Source of the DNA: Kiritimatiellia bacterium
GTDB taxonomy: Bacteria > Verrucomicrobiota > Kiritimatiellia > RFP12 > UBA1067
Reading direction: 5' to 3'
Length of the DNA stretch: 23,975 nt
Assembly (NCBI GenBank): GCA_017648225.1
Contig: JAGCJE010000265.1
Location: 1 to 23,975, forward strand
This document shows, in pieces, positions 7,917-16,682 of the stretch. Made by a program: the position numbers and the translations under genes. The notes beneath the pieces were generated by a model that did no database searches, had not been told where the DNA came from, and was given only the letters and a program-made list of their open reading frames with translations. The first letter of the stretch is position 1. The number at the start of each line of letters is the position of its first letter.

Positions 7917-8498
7917 TCACTTGTTGAGTTTTGAATCGTATATTTTTTTAAAGCCGGTCAGGTATATGTCATCGAGACCGATAATTTTATATTGGCCGCG
8001 ACGGGTCGGAGTGATTAAAGTTTTACCCGCGGCTGCGTTGATAGACAGCATTATAAGTTCGGAGCAGTAGATTTTACTGTCGTTCGACGCGTCAAATTCG
8101 TTGTCGAAAGAAGCTCCGAGATATCGTTTGCTCTCTTTTACGATATTCTCAGGCTTTACGTTGTCATAGGTACATCGGTAAACCGCGCCTTCGGCAGCCC
8201 CTTTGAAAAAGATATGCCAAGGTTCGATGCGTACCTTACCTTTCCCCAGATCGTTCGCCTCTGCATGGATAATCATGCATTCGTTTGGAGTATTTTCAAC
8301 CACGATTCCGACATGAGAAAATCTTTTCTCTTTAGTCGACGCGCCGACGAAAAGCCATGTCCAGGCGCCGTTACCGCGTCGAAAAACAAGATCACCTGCA
8401 GCAATCTGCGCAGGTGATCTTAATCTCCAATCTGTTTTTGCCGATGAAATAACCGGACAAAGACAGAGAAAAGCAATTATTGTGCCGTATTTACGCAC
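7917..8498 (-). CDS. Secreted permuted NlpC/P60 (YiiX-like) cysteine hydrolase
   Basis: 193 residues from a GTG start. An N-terminal signal peptide (hydrophobic 5-19, likely cleavage after ISSA) predicts export. The body has the layout of circularly permuted papain-like NlpC/P60 proteins of the YiiX/YebB group: AAGDLVFRRG at 33-42, SHVGIVVE with H62, and YCSELI with the candidate nucleophile C145. Such proteins are thought to act on cell-wall peptides or lipids; the substrate is not predictable. It starts 13 bases after the lipoprotein gene and is probably co-transcribed with it; no clear ribosome site is seen. A perfect 12-bp inverted repeat lies inside the coding sequence at 8388-8421. Convergent with the capD-like gene, 3 bases apart. 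Confidence 0.83.
   Translation of the reverse strand: MRKYGTIIAFLCLCPVISSAKTDWRLRSPAQIAAGDLVFRRGNGAWTWLFVGASTKEKRFSHVGIVVENTPNECMIIHAEANDLGKGKVRIEPWHIFFKGAAEGAVYRCTYDNVKPENIVKESKRYLGASFDNEFDASNDSKIYCSELIMLSINAAAGKTLITPTRRGQYKIIGLDDIYLTGFKKIYDSKLNK
8388..8421. repeat. Perfect 12-bp inverted repeat inside the YiiX-like gene
   Basis: AAGATCACCTGC (8388-8399) and GCAGGTGATCTT (8410-8421) are exact reverse complements separated by 10 bases. The stretch encodes residues around RSPAQIAAGDL, just upstream of the conserved GDLVF motif. Confidence 0.85.
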
Positions 8499-8511
8499 TA
8501 ATGAAACTTAA

Positions 8512-8880
8512 TCAGTTCATATTTTCTTTGTCGACAGCGACCTTCCAATCTCCGTCTTCCTTGACGAGGTTTACATCATTCGTCTCGGTCTTGCCGTCCT
8601 TTGTTCTTTCGACTTTTACAGAGGCCTTGTCTCCGTTGATTTTTGTCTCAACGGCTTTGAATTTAGCTCCTTTATTTTCTTTTTGAGATTCTTCCTTGGC
8701 GTTAGGCATACCTGCCATCATTTTAATCATAGGCTTTGTGTCTTTGGCGGCATATTCGGCAGCCTTATCAAAGTCGCCGTCAGCCATGGCTTCAAAGAAC
8801 TTGACTGCTACTTTATCGGGACCTTTGCTGCAACCAATGAGGCAGAGAGCCATTGCGAGCATTCCGAGTATTTTCTTCAT
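8512..8880 (-). CDS. Small lipoprotein with DUF4878/NTF2-like fold
   Basis: 122 residues. A signal peptide with a lipobox (LIGC, lipidated C17) directs it to the membrane as a lipoprotein. The mature part begins with a helix VAVKFFEAMADGDFDKAAEYA and ends with KEDGDWKVAVDKENM, the typical layout of DUF4878/lumazine-binding-like NTF2 folds: a first helix over a curved sheet whose final strand has the W-K-V pattern. The function of these proteins is unknown. AAGGAAAA lies about 7 bases before the ATG. First gene of a two-gene reverse unit with the YiiX-like hydrolase. Confidence 0.83.
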   Translation of the reverse strand: MKKILGMLAMALCLIGCSKGPDKVAVKFFEAMADGDFDKAAEYAAKDTKPMIKMMAGMPNAKEESQKENKGAKFKAVETKINGDKASVKVERTKDGKTETNDVNLVKEDGDWKVAVDKENMN

Positions 8881-9001
8881 GTGTTTTTTCCTTTTTGTTT
8901 TTATGTTTTGTTGTTATTAGTTTAGTTAAGGATCATTTAACAATCCTCGAAAACCACCAAAGACATTTTACTACATTTTTAAAATGCTGTCTAGGGAATT
9001 A

Positions 9002-9010
9002 TGGTATAAT
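9002..9010 (+). promoter_or_regulatory. Extended -10 promoter for metXW, near-leaderless
   Basis: TGGTATAAT at 9002-9010 ends eight bases before the ATG at 9019, so transcription should start about two bases before or at the start codon. No convincing ribosome site fits. The 138-base gap 8881-9018 otherwise holds only the lipoprotein leader and AT-rich sequence. Confidence 0.55.
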
Positions 9011-9018
9011 GTGAGTAT

Positions 9019-10794
9019 ATGAACGAAGGTGTAGGTATAGTAGAACAAAAAAAGATAGAACTCGAACTTCCCCAAGGGGGGCTTAAGCTCGAGCCGGGCG
9101 GCGTTTTGAAAAAAATCGAAGTCGTCTACGAAGAGTGCGGTGCTCCTCTTCGCGACGACAATGCGATTTTTATCTGTCATGCGCTCACGGGCGACGCCCA
9201 TGTCGCCGGTATCCGTTCCGGCGAGGAGAAGCCGAGCGGCTGGTGGGAGCTTATGATCGGTCCCGGTCGAGCGATCGACACGAATCATTATCACGTGATC
9301 TGCGCGAATGTTCTCGGCGGATGCAGCGGGACTACGGGCCCTATGTCGATAAATCCCGATACCGGTAAGCCTTACGGTTCTTCGTTCCCCCAATATTCTT
9401 TTTCCGATTCCGTCGACGTGTACAGACTTTTGCTTAAGCAGCTCGGCGTTAAAAAACTCGCCGCGCTGATCGGCGGCAGTTTCGGCGGAATGCAGGTGAT
9501 GGATTGGATTACTCGCTGCCCCGATGAGATGGAGAAGGCCTGTCTTATCGCGACTTCGGCCTCTTTAAATACCCAGGCTCTCGCTTTTGACGTCGTCGGC
9601 CGCGCGTCCATAACCGACGACCCGGCGTGGAAGGGTGGCGACTATTATCTTGAAGGTGACGGCAAAGGGCCTAAAATCGGCCTTGCGAGCGCCAGACAGC
9701 TCGCCCACATCACGTACCTTTCGTGCGATCTCCTCCAGGAGAAGTTCCGCCGCGAGCTTCAGAAAAATTTCGTCGAGGCTCCCGCCGAAGAGCGTGCTAA
9801 GCGTGATGCCGCTTTTAAGACGTATTTTCAGATCGAGAGCTATCTCGATTATCAGGCGATGAAGTTCGTCAAGCGTTTCGACGCAAACAGTTATCTGCAT
9901 ATCACGCGCTCGATGGATCTTTTTGACGCGGGCGACAGATACGGCTCTTTGGACGCGGCGTGCGCGCGCGTTCAGGCGAAGTGCCTTGTCGTTTCATACG
10001 AGAACGACGTACTTTTCACCGTCCGTCAGTCGAAGGAAATCACCGAGTCGCTCCTTAAGAACAAAAAGGATGTGACGTACTGCCATCTTGAAGCGGGTAC
10101 GGGCCATGATTCGTTTTTGACCGATATCGACGATCTCTCTGGGCTTATCGGCGGCTTTTTAAGACCGCGCAAACCCAAGGTGATGAACTGGCAGCGCCGT
10201 CTCTATAAAGGCGTTACCGATATGGTTAAGCCCGGTGCAAAAGTTATCGACATCGGCTGCGGCGACGGATCGATGCTGAACGTCCTGCGCGAAGATAAGA
10301 ATGTCGTGGGCGATGGTGTTGAGATCGATATCGACAAATTCAAGGAGACCTTGGCCGACGGTCACATGTCGTACTGGGAAGATGCCGACGAAGGCCTTTC
10401 TGTGATTCCAGATAATCATTATGACGTCGCGATATGCTCTGATACGCTTCAGGAGGTTAAGAATCCGCGCGGTCTTCTCGACGAGGCTCTGCGCATTGCG
10501 GGCGAGGCGATAGTTTCCTTTCCGAATTTCGCGGCGTACCGCATCCGTCTTACTCTCGGACTTGCCGGACGTCTTCCCGTTTCGAAGGCGCTTCCATTCC
10601 AGTGGTACGACACCCCGAACATTCACTGCATAACGCTTAAAGATTTCAAGGCGCTCTGTGAAGCCGACGGTATCGAAATAAAGGAGATTAAGGCGATTTC
10701 ACGCCACTTCTTCGGTAAGATTCTTCTCGCTCTCGGCTTTAAGAATCTCGGAGCTTCCCAGATAGTCGCGCGTATAAGGAGGAAGGGTAAATGA
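9019..10794 (+). CDS. MetX-MetW fusion: homoserine O-acetyltransferase joined to MetW methyltransferase-like protein
   Basis: 591 residues in one uninterrupted frame. Residues ~1-375 are a MetX alpha/beta hydrolase: [10 protein letters not shown], the nucleophile elbow IGGSFGGMQ with S154, acid D330 in YENDVLF and H363 in GTGHDSFL form the catalytic triad. Residues ~388-591 are MetW: a SAM-methyltransferase-like motif VIDIGCGDG near 409-417, then [13 protein letters not shown] and a [14 protein letters not shown] segment typical of MetW. MetX makes O-acetylhomoserine from homoserine and acetyl-CoA for methionine synthesis; MetW is normally encoded by a separate neighbouring gene and supports this step. 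It overlaps the cysE-like gene by ATGA, so the acetyltransferases for both sulfur-amino-acid precursors are co-expressed. Confidence 0.94.
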   Translation: MNEGVGIVEQKKIELELPQGGLKLEPGGVLKKIEVVYEECGAPLRDDNAIFICHALTGDAHVAGIRSGEEKPSGWWELMIGPGRAIDTNHYHVICANVLGGCSGTTGPMSINPDTGKPYGSSFPQYSFSDSVDVYRLLLKQLGVKKLAALIGGSFGGMQVMDWITRCPDEMEKACLIATSASLNTQALAFDVVGRASITDDPAWKGGDYYLEGDGKGPKIGLASARQLAHITYLSCDLLQEKFRRELQKNFVEAPAEERAKRDAAFKTYFQIESYLDYQAMKFVKRFDANSYLHITRSMDLFDAGDRYGSLDAACARVQAKCLVVSYENDVLFTVRQSKEITESLLKNKKDVTYCHLEAGTGHDSFLTDIDDLSGLIGGFLRPRKPKVMNWQRRLYKGVTDMVKPGAKVIDIGCGDGSMLNVLREDKNVVGDGVEIDIDKFKETLADGHMSYWEDADEGLSVIPDNHYDVAICSDTLQEVKNPRGLLDEALRIAGEAIVSFPNFAAYRIRLTLGLAGRLPVSKALPFQWYDTPNIHCITLKDFKALCEADGIEIKEIKAISRHFFGKILLALGFKNLGASQIVARIRRKGK

Positions 10795-11537
10795 TTCTCC
10801 CTCAGCGCATAACTGCTATTTTAAGACGCGCTTTCGCGATTCTCCATCCTTGCGTCTACGGCGAGCTCGGCTCTAAAGACGCCGCAGCGAACGTGGCGCG
10901 GGACTTGGAGCGCGAAATTGCGCTTTTGATGCCCGATGCGGACGCCGGTGCGATCGCTGCCGAGTTTGCCGGCCGTATAGGCGAGATCCGCCGCCTTGTC
11001 GAGACCGATATTGACGCGGCGTACGACGGCGATCCGGCGGCGACGAGCCGTATGGAGGTCGTTATGGCCTATCCCGGGCTTTATGCGGTTACAGTTCATC
11101 GCATCGCCCATGAGCTTTACAGACTCGGCGTTCCTGTCATTCCGCGTATAATGTCTGAAATCGCCCATTCGAAAACGGGTATCGACATTCATCCTGGCGC
11201 AACCATCGGCGAGAGGTTTTTTATCGACCACGGTACTGGCGTCGTTATCGGCGAGACGACGATTATCGGGCGTAACGTTAGAATCTACCAGGGTGTTACC
11301 CTCGGCGGTCTTTCGTTCGCGAAAGACAGTTCAGGCGCTCTGGTAAAGGGCCTTAAGCGTCATCCCAACATTGAGGACAATGTCGTTATCTACGCAAACG
11401 CCACGATTCTCGGCGGTGAGACCACGATCGGTCACGACTCTGAAATCGGCGGTAACGTATGGATAAAGGATTCCGTGCCTCCTTTTTCGCGTGTTTACAA
11501 TAAACCTCCTGCGCCTGTCATAAAAACGATCGAATGA
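10791..11537 (+). CDS. Serine O-acetyltransferase (CysE/EpsC type)
   Basis: 248 residues. A helical N-terminal domain (to ~120) precedes left-handed beta-helix hexapeptide repeats. Family motifs are DIHPGATIG (with the catalytic aspartate), [17 protein letters not shown] (catalytic histidine) and [11 protein letters not shown]; a later [14 protein letters not shown] region continues the hexapeptide coil. It transfers acetyl from acetyl-CoA to serine, feeding cysteine synthesis. The start overlaps metXW as ATGA and is preceded by a strong AAGGAGG. The longer N-terminal helical domain resembles the SrpH/EpsC branch rather than short enteric CysE; homoserine or another acceptor cannot be excluded but the motifs favour serine. 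Confidence 0.9.
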   Translation: MILPQRITAILRRAFAILHPCVYGELGSKDAAANVARDLEREIALLMPDADAGAIAAEFAGRIGEIRRLVETDIDAAYDGDPAATSRMEVVMAYPGLYAVTVHRIAHELYRLGVPVIPRIMSEIAHSKTGIDIHPGATIGERFFIDHGTGVVIGETTIIGRNVRIYQGVTLGGLSFAKDSSGALVKGLKRHPNIEDNVVIYANATILGGETTIGHDSEIGGNVWIKDSVPPFSRVYNKPPAPVIKTIE

Positions 11538-12391
11538 CTTTCTCTTCCGCATTCCTTGTAGCCGCCGTTACAGTAGGCTCATGGAACGGGAAATGGTTCC
11601 CGTCGGGAAGGGCAGAACACAGAGCGGCGCCCCATATCGAGGCTCGAACTGTCGCCGAAGCAGGTGCGATGCTGCGCGAGGGGCTTAAGAAGGTCGATCC
11701 CTACGGGACGAACGATGTAATCATCTGTCTCAACGAGATGCGCGGCCCCAAAGTCGTAAATGAGCTTGTCGCGGCCATCGGCAGAACGAATCTCACTTGC
11801 GCCGTTATAACGGCCTACCGCAGGCGTGACCGTTTTGATATGCAGCAGGATGCGATATTGACTACGCTCCCTGTCGTTGCGGTCAACTGGTCCAAGTGGA
11901 AGAATCATAAAGACGAAACGCCTCCGCGCGGCTACGCTCATGCCAGGGTCGTATTCCCTGGTTCTGTCACAACTGAGGTCTATTCGGTTCATTTAAAATC
12001 CAATTACGGTCAGACTGATGAAAATGCTGCCCGCCTGAATCGCGCTAAAAGAAGCCGCGCGATAGAGCAGCTCGTTGATCAGGAGCGTCCCCGTCGCGGT
12101 CGAAAGAATGTTCCTGTAATTATAGCGGGTGATCTGAATGCGGACAAATGGTCCGAGGATTTCAAGAAGGATACGATTTTTGAGATTCTTGCGGAGTCTG
12201 GTTTTGTTACGCCGCTTGAATTTCTTTCGCCAGAGAAAAGAATAACCTACCCTAAAAGAGGTAAGTGGGGCGGAACAGCGCTCGATTACATTTTTATAAG
12301 AGGTTTGCGGATATCTTCCGGGGCTCGTGTTCAAATAATTTCTGCTGGAGAAATTTCAGATCACGACGCCGTTTTTATCAACGTCGAATAA
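11534..12391 (+). CDS. Endonuclease/exonuclease/phosphatase (EEP, DNase I-like) family protein
   Basis: 285 residues. The metal-dependent EEP core can be followed in order: GSWNGKWF with N18, CLNEMRGP with E68, VHLKSNYG with H153, [10 protein letters not shown] with D200 and N202, [11 protein letters not shown] with D251, and the closing SDHDAVF with D276-H277. Such enzymes hydrolyse phosphodiesters in nucleic acids or sugar phosphates; no specific substrate is suggested. The short hydrophobic N-terminus is part of the first beta strand rather than a clear signal peptide. It overlaps the acetyltransferase stop as ATGA without a ribosome site, so it is translationally coupled. It ends convergent to hrpA, five bases away. 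Confidence 0.85.
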   Translation: MTFSSAFLVAAVTVGSWNGKWFPSGRAEHRAAPHIEARTVAEAGAMLREGLKKVDPYGTNDVIICLNEMRGPKVVNELVAAIGRTNLTCAVITAYRRRDRFDMQQDAILTTLPVVAVNWSKWKNHKDETPPRGYAHARVVFPGSVTTEVYSVHLKSNYGQTDENAARLNRAKRSRAIEQLVDQERPRRGRKNVPVIIAGDLNADKWSEDFKKDTIFEILAESGFVTPLEFLSPEKRITYPKRGKWGGTALDYIFIRGLRISSGARVQIISAGEISDHDAVFINVE

Positions 12392-12396
12392 GACGG

Positions 12397-15300
12397 TCAT
12401 GATACGGTAACCGTAAGCCAAAGGCGAGAGAGGACGTCGGGACTGACGCGGTCGATTGTTTTTATCTCCTGGGCGAAAAGCGAAATGCGGTATTCTTCCA
12501 AGAGCCAGCGGTATTCGGAGAGCGCCGCGCGGTCGGATATTCTTGCGTTTTTATCGGTAACCAGGCTGTAGTATTGCGTCCAGTAGGGTTCAAACCTCGC
12601 CATCTTCGATCTGTCCCGCGTTTTATCGACTTTAGCGCGCTCGATTCGTTTTTCCAAAGCCTTGAAGTATCTCGGATAGAGTTTCAGCTTTTCATAAGGA
12701 ACGGTCGCGACAAAGCCGCGATATACGAGCCAGGCAAGCTGCGTGCTGATGTCGAGCGCGATATCATCGGGCAGATCCGCGGCGTCGGCGAGCGAGGAGA
12801 CGCGACCCGCCTCTTCGAAAATCTGCGAGACGAGCTTCGCGAGGCCGGCATACGCATCGTTAACGGCGGCTCGTTTCGTTTTAACCCGCTCGGAGAACGC
12901 TTCGGCGGTTAATATCCGCGGCTCGGAATCCACCGCTGCTATTCGCACCGCTTTCATGAAAATATCGTCTGAAAGTTTTCCTGAGTCGTAATTAATCGAC
13001 TTGAAATAAAGCGCTCCCCGGAAGGAAAGACTTTTGGAGCTGAAGCTCCTTTTGGCGAATTTAGACATTTCAAGGGCGAGGAGTCTCGCGACGCCTTTGG
13101 CGTGTTCGTTTTTCGCCGTCCCTTCCGTTTTGAAAAGTCTTACCGTAACTCCGTCGCCTTCATCGTAAAGGGCTTTATAAAGATTTACGCCCCAGCCGCT
13201 TGCACTTGATTCGTCTGAATTTTTTATCTCACCGAAATCCCACGACGTGTATTTTTTTGCAGCGGAATTGTTCGCCGCAGAGCCTCGTGTGACGCCCGAC
13301 AATTCAAGTACTTCGCGTAAATTGCGCGATGAGGCGATAATCTTTCTTGTTTCGTTGTCGCGAATCCTGAACCGGACGATAAGATGATCGGGAATTTTTA
13401 TCCCATCCATTATCTCGACGGGAATCCGTACACCGAGCCTCGCGTAAACGACGCGGCGGATCGCATCTTTAAGCGGTTCGTCGGCCGGTTTCAGCATCGG
13501 CAAAATAAGCGAGAGCGTTTCATTTATTCCGGGGAGGGAGCGTCTCAAGGAGCTCGGAAGACTGTTGAGTATTGTTGCGACTTTTTCGCCTAGTGCTCCC
13601 GGTACAAGCCAATCGGCACGCCAGAGCGTGAGCGCGGCCGCGTCGGATTTCATAGCTGTGCATGTTATTCCGTCGCGCTCCGGGTCGTCGGGCGTATGTC
13701 GGTATTCAAGTTTAAGTTTCGCCCCTCCGATTGAAATCGTCTCTGGGTAATCTCCGTCGGCGGATTTTATTTTACCTAGCCATTCGTCGCGGTTGAGGCG
13801 GAATGATTTCAGTTCCTTTTGAGTAGCCCCGTGAAGCCATTTTTTAAGTTCGTGCACCGACACGATTTCTTCGGGGATGACCTTCGCGAAATGCGCGGCG
13901 ATTTTTTCGGTATCGAACAAATCTCTGTTTCTGCGCTGTTCGGAAAGTTTTTCAAGTTCCTTGAGAAGGTCTATGTTATCCCATACGATCGACGGAGGAT
14001 TTTGGATTTCGCCTAAGACGAGCGCATGAAGGATGAAGAGTTTGCGCGAAAGCACAGGGTCGATGCGGCTAAAGTCCCTACGTCTTCCGTCGACGATTAC
14101 GAGTCCGTAGACGGTTACGCGTTCCTTGGCTCTGACAAAGCCGCTCTTCGCGTCCCATTCGGGCGCGTAATAGCTGCGTCTTGCCATATCGCCCGCTGCA
14201 GGCTCGATCCACGACGGATCGATTTTCGCGACTTCGCGTGCGAAAAGTCGTGAAGTGTCAACTAATTCACCCGCCATTATCCATTCGGATGGAGCGTTTT
14301 TTACTTGTATTTTAGGCTTATCGCGGTGATTATCGTAATTAGTCTTTTTAGGCTTAAAGTTCTTAGCCAAAACTGACGAGGGGTGAATCTGAAAGCGAAT
14401 ACCGTGAGCGCCTTTAAACTCATTTGTCTCCGGATCGAATTTTCCGATTTTCCCTAAAAGCGACGGGAGGAGAGCGCGGTGGAACTGATCGACGCCTCCG
14501 TTGTCGTTTACGGTGTCGAGCTTGAGTTTCGCCGTAAGCGACGTAAGACGCGTGACTAACTCGCGCCATTCGCGCATTTTCGGGTATGAGAGATACGACG
14601 AGGTGGCGAGCTTTCTCAATTGTGTCGCGCTAAGCGATGACGACTTTTCGTTCCACCATTTCCAAAGTTCGAGCGTCCCCAGGAAATCGGAGCCCTGGAC
14701 GCGCCATTTCGCATGTTCGCGGTCGGCCTTCTCCTGTTCGTCGAGCGGGCGTTTTTTAGGGTTGTCGCAGCTCATCGCCGCGACGACCGGGAGAACGGAC
14801 GGAAGGGTGGCCAAGTCCGACGCGGCGATAAGCATTTTCGCTAAGCGAGGCTCAAGCGGTATTCTCGCGAGTCTGCGGCCCGTTTTGGTGAGGCGCACTT
14901 CATCGCTGCGTTCGTCGCGGCAGATGGCTCCAAGTTCTAAAAGTTCCCTCAATCCTTCGCGGATCATCGTCGGCTTCGGCGGATCGATAAACGGGAAAGA
15001 GTCTATCGCGCCAAGGCGAAGTTCAAGCATCGTAAGAATGACGCCGGCGAGAGAGGAGCGCAGAATTTCAGGCGGCGTAAATTCCTCGCGCGAATTGAAA
15101 TCCTCTTCTGAATAAAGCCGCACGCAGGTTCCGGGCGCGATTCGTCCGCATCGGCCCGCGCGTTGACGCGCCGACGCGCGCGATATCGGCTCGATCTGGA
15201 GGCGCTGAACGCGCGTACGGTGGATGTAGCGCGAGATTCGAGCGAGCCCGGAGTCGATCACGGCTTTTATTCCGGGGATGGTGAGCGAGGTTTCGGCCAC

Positions 15301-16158
15301 GTTCGTCGCGAGAACAATGCGGCGCTTATCGAGCGTTATGAATGCGCGCTTCAGTTCGCCGGGCGGGAGCGACGCGTAAAGAGGGATTATTTCGCTCTTG
15401 CATAGAAAGACATCGCGCTTTAAAGCGTCAGCCGTTTCGCGTATATCGCGCTCGCCGGGGAGAAATACGAGTATGTCGTCGTCCCCTGGGAGATTACGCG
15501 CGGCGCGGGCGACGTCTCGCGGCAGATCGCGGCTATCTTCGTCGTCGCACGGTTGATAGACGATTTCAACGGGATAGAGGCGGCCCGGTACGATTACGGC
15601 GGGGGCGCCTGAGAAGAATTTAGAAAACCGCTCCGTATCGAGAGTGGCCGATGAAATTATAATTTTAAGATCGCGGCGCTTTTCTGAGATGCGTTTTACG
15701 ATGCCGAGAAGAAAATCGATATTGAGCGTTCGCTCGTGAGCTTCATCGATGATGATCGTGTCGTATGCGTTGAGAAGGGGGTCGAAAAGCGTTTCCGTCA
15801 GGAGCACTCCGTCAGTCATGAATTTTACGCGCGTATTATCGGAGAGCTTTTTGTCGAAGCGGTGCTGGTAGCCTACGATTCCGCCGATTTCCGTTTTGAG
15901 TTCTTTGGCGACGCGTTCGGCCACTGTTGTCGCGGCGACGCGGCGCGGCTGGGTGCACGCGATTTTTCGTCCGCTTTCGCCGAGCCCGATTTCCATTGCC
16001 ATTTTAGGCAGCTGCGTCGTTTTACCGGACCCGGTTTCGCCGCAGACGATAATGACATTATTCTTTTTAAGCGTATCGAGAATTTCCGCTCTGAATGCGC
16101 ATATCGGCAGTTCTGGAGGGTAGTTAAATTCAAGAGCTTTTGTGTTTTCTGATGTCAT
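12397..16158 (-). CDS. hrpA: ATP-dependent RNA helicase HrpA (DEAH box)
   Basis: 1253 residues from the ATG at 16158; a TTG at 16179 in the same frame would add seven residues, and neither has a ribosome site. Helicase motifs: Walker A GETGSGKT (40-47), DEAH (138-141), SAT (about 170), TNVAETSLT and QRAGRCGR (332-339), followed by the HA2/OB region and a long C-terminal DUF3418 segment ending near the stop, so the protein is full length for HrpA (about 1300 residues). HrpA helicases act on RNA in the cytosol; in E. coli it resolves stalled ribosomes and processes some mRNAs. Monocistronic by context; the upstream side holds repeats and an IS110 element, which lie outside its promoter. Confidence 0.95.
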   Translation of the reverse strand: MTSENTKALEFNYPPELPICAFRAEILDTLKKNNVIIVCGETGSGKTTQLPKMAMEIGLGESGRKIACTQPRRVAATTVAERVAKELKTEIGGIVGYQHRFDKKLSDNTRVKFMTDGVLLTETLFDPLLNAYDTIIIDEAHERTLNIDFLLGIVKRISEKRRDLKIIISSATLDTERFSKFFSGAPAVIVPGRLYPVEIVYQPCDDEDSRDLPRDVARAARNLPGDDDILVFLPGERDIRETADALKRDVFLCKSEIIPLYASLPPGELKRAFITLDKRRIVLATNVAETSLTIPGIKAVIDSGLARISRYIHRTRVQRLQIEPISRASARQRAGRCGRIAPGTCVRLYSEEDFNSREEFTPPEILRSSLAGVILTMLELRLGAIDSFPFIDPPKPTMIREGLRELLELGAICRDERSDEVRLTKTGRRLARIPLEPRLAKMLIAASDLATLPSVLPVVAAMSCDNPKKRPLDEQEKADREHAKWRVQGSDFLGTLELWKWWNEKSSSLSATQLRKLATSSYLSYPKMREWRELVTRLTSLTAKLKLDTVNDNGGVDQFHRALLPSLLGKIGKFDPETNEFKGAHGIRFQIHPSSVLAKNFKPKKTNYDNHRDKPKIQVKNAPSEWIMAGELVDTSRLFAREVAKIDPSWIEPAAGDMARRSYYAPEWDAKSGFVRAKERVTVYGLVIVDGRRRDFSRIDPVLSRKLFILHALVLGEIQNPPSIVWDNIDLLKELEKLSEQRRNRDLFDTEKIAAHFAKVIPEEIVSVHELKKWLHGATQKELKSFRLNRDEWLGKIKSADGDYPETISIGGAKLKLEYRHTPDDPERDGITCTAMKSDAAALTLWRADWLVPGALGEKVATILNSLPSSLRRSLPGINETLSLILPMLKPADEPLKDAIRRVVYARLGVRIPVEIMDGIKIPDHLIVRFRIRDNETRKIIASSRNLREVLELSGVTRGSAANNSAAKKYTSWDFGEIKNSDESSASGWGVNLYKALYDEGDGVTVRLFKTEGTAKNEHAKGVARLLALEMSKFAKRSFSSKSLSFRGALYFKSINYDSGKLSDDIFMKAVRIAAVDSEPRILTAEAFSERVKTKRAAVNDAYAGLAKLVSQIFEEAGRVSSLADAADLPDDIALDISTQLAWLVYRGFVATVPYEKLKLYPRYFKALEKRIERAKVDKTRDRSKMARFEPYWTQYYSLVTDKNARISDRAALSEYRWLLEEYRISLFAQEIKTIDRVSPDVLSRLWLTVTVS

Positions 16159-16200
16159 TACTGGGCGAGTTGGTTGCAAAGAGGCTTTGTTTTTGTAATG

Positions 16201-16209
16201 ATTATATCA
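16201..16209 (-). promoter_or_regulatory. Extended -10 promoter for hrpA
   Basis: TGATATAAT on the minus strand. The predicted start near 16194 gives a leader of about 36 bases to the ATG at 16158, or 15 to the TTG at 16179. Confidence 0.5.
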
Positions 16210-16427
16210 AATTTTCGTTAGTCAGGTCGTTAATAAGACGCTAAAGGGGACAGGCCCCCGCTATTTTGTTTTTGACAGCATTAACATGATTTACAAGATT
16301 GGAATTAGTTGGAGTTTGGAGTTTGAGTTCGAGTATGGAGCGGTTAGGTGAAGGTTTAAGGTGAAGGTGAACAAAGGACGTTTTAAATTTCCATTGTTCA
16401 CCTGACTCCTAATTCCTAGCCCCTCCT

Positions 16428-16439
16428 ATGAGAACAATT
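16428..16439 (+). repeat. IS110 subterminal inverted repeat, transposase-distal end
   Basis: ATGAGAACAATT, the exact reverse complement of 18023-18034. The adjoining TGTCAA (16439-16444) reads TTGACA on the minus strand. Confidence 0.8.
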
Positions 16440-16682
16440 GTCAATAGGCTATCGCAAAGCGATTCCGCATAGCCGTGGAAGCAAGTGATGTCTGTCTCCT
16501 ATTCGCGCTCTGCAGATTGTATCTGCCTCGCATGTTATAATGCGTTAACGGAGGTGCCATCTGACCTGCGCATTCTATGATGCGGACCTCACTCCCGCAC
16601 TCATCCGTAACGCGACATCTGTGCTTTCCAGCGACCTTAGCTTATCGCCTTGGAATTTAAATTTGTTTTATAGGTTTGTTTC
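16440..16682 (-). ncRNA. Structured non-coding 3' flank of the IS110 element, candidate bridge RNA
   Basis: No frame is conserved here, but several hairpins follow each other: GGCTAT/ATAGCC (16447-16474), GCAGAT/ATCTGC (16512-16526), CGCAT/ATGCG (16530-16545), and a long stem GCGTTAACGGA with TCCGTAACGC (16542-16552 and 16604-16613, one bulged A). The long stem encloses large internal loops and an inner CGCAT/ATGCG hairpin (16569-16584). Internal loops between two stems are what IS110-family bridge RNAs use to pair with donor and target. In the IS1111 branch this RNA lies downstream of the transposase, as here. The strand and exact ends are not known. Confidence 0.45.

Noticed and set aside
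16311..16370. Imperfect short repeats (GGAGTTT, AAGGTGAAGGT) that might be a tandem or CRISPR-like array
   Set aside because: Units are under 12 bases, irregular and without spacers; treated as part of the fold-back repeat.
16495..16502. GGAGACAG (minus strand) as a target guide for GGGGACAG in the flank
   Set aside because: Eight bases with one mismatch is too little to claim guide pairing without comparative data.
16536..16541. TATAAT on the plus strand within the IS110 3' flank
   Set aside because: It is the loop and arm of a CGCAT/ATGCG hairpin and has no gene downstream on that strand.
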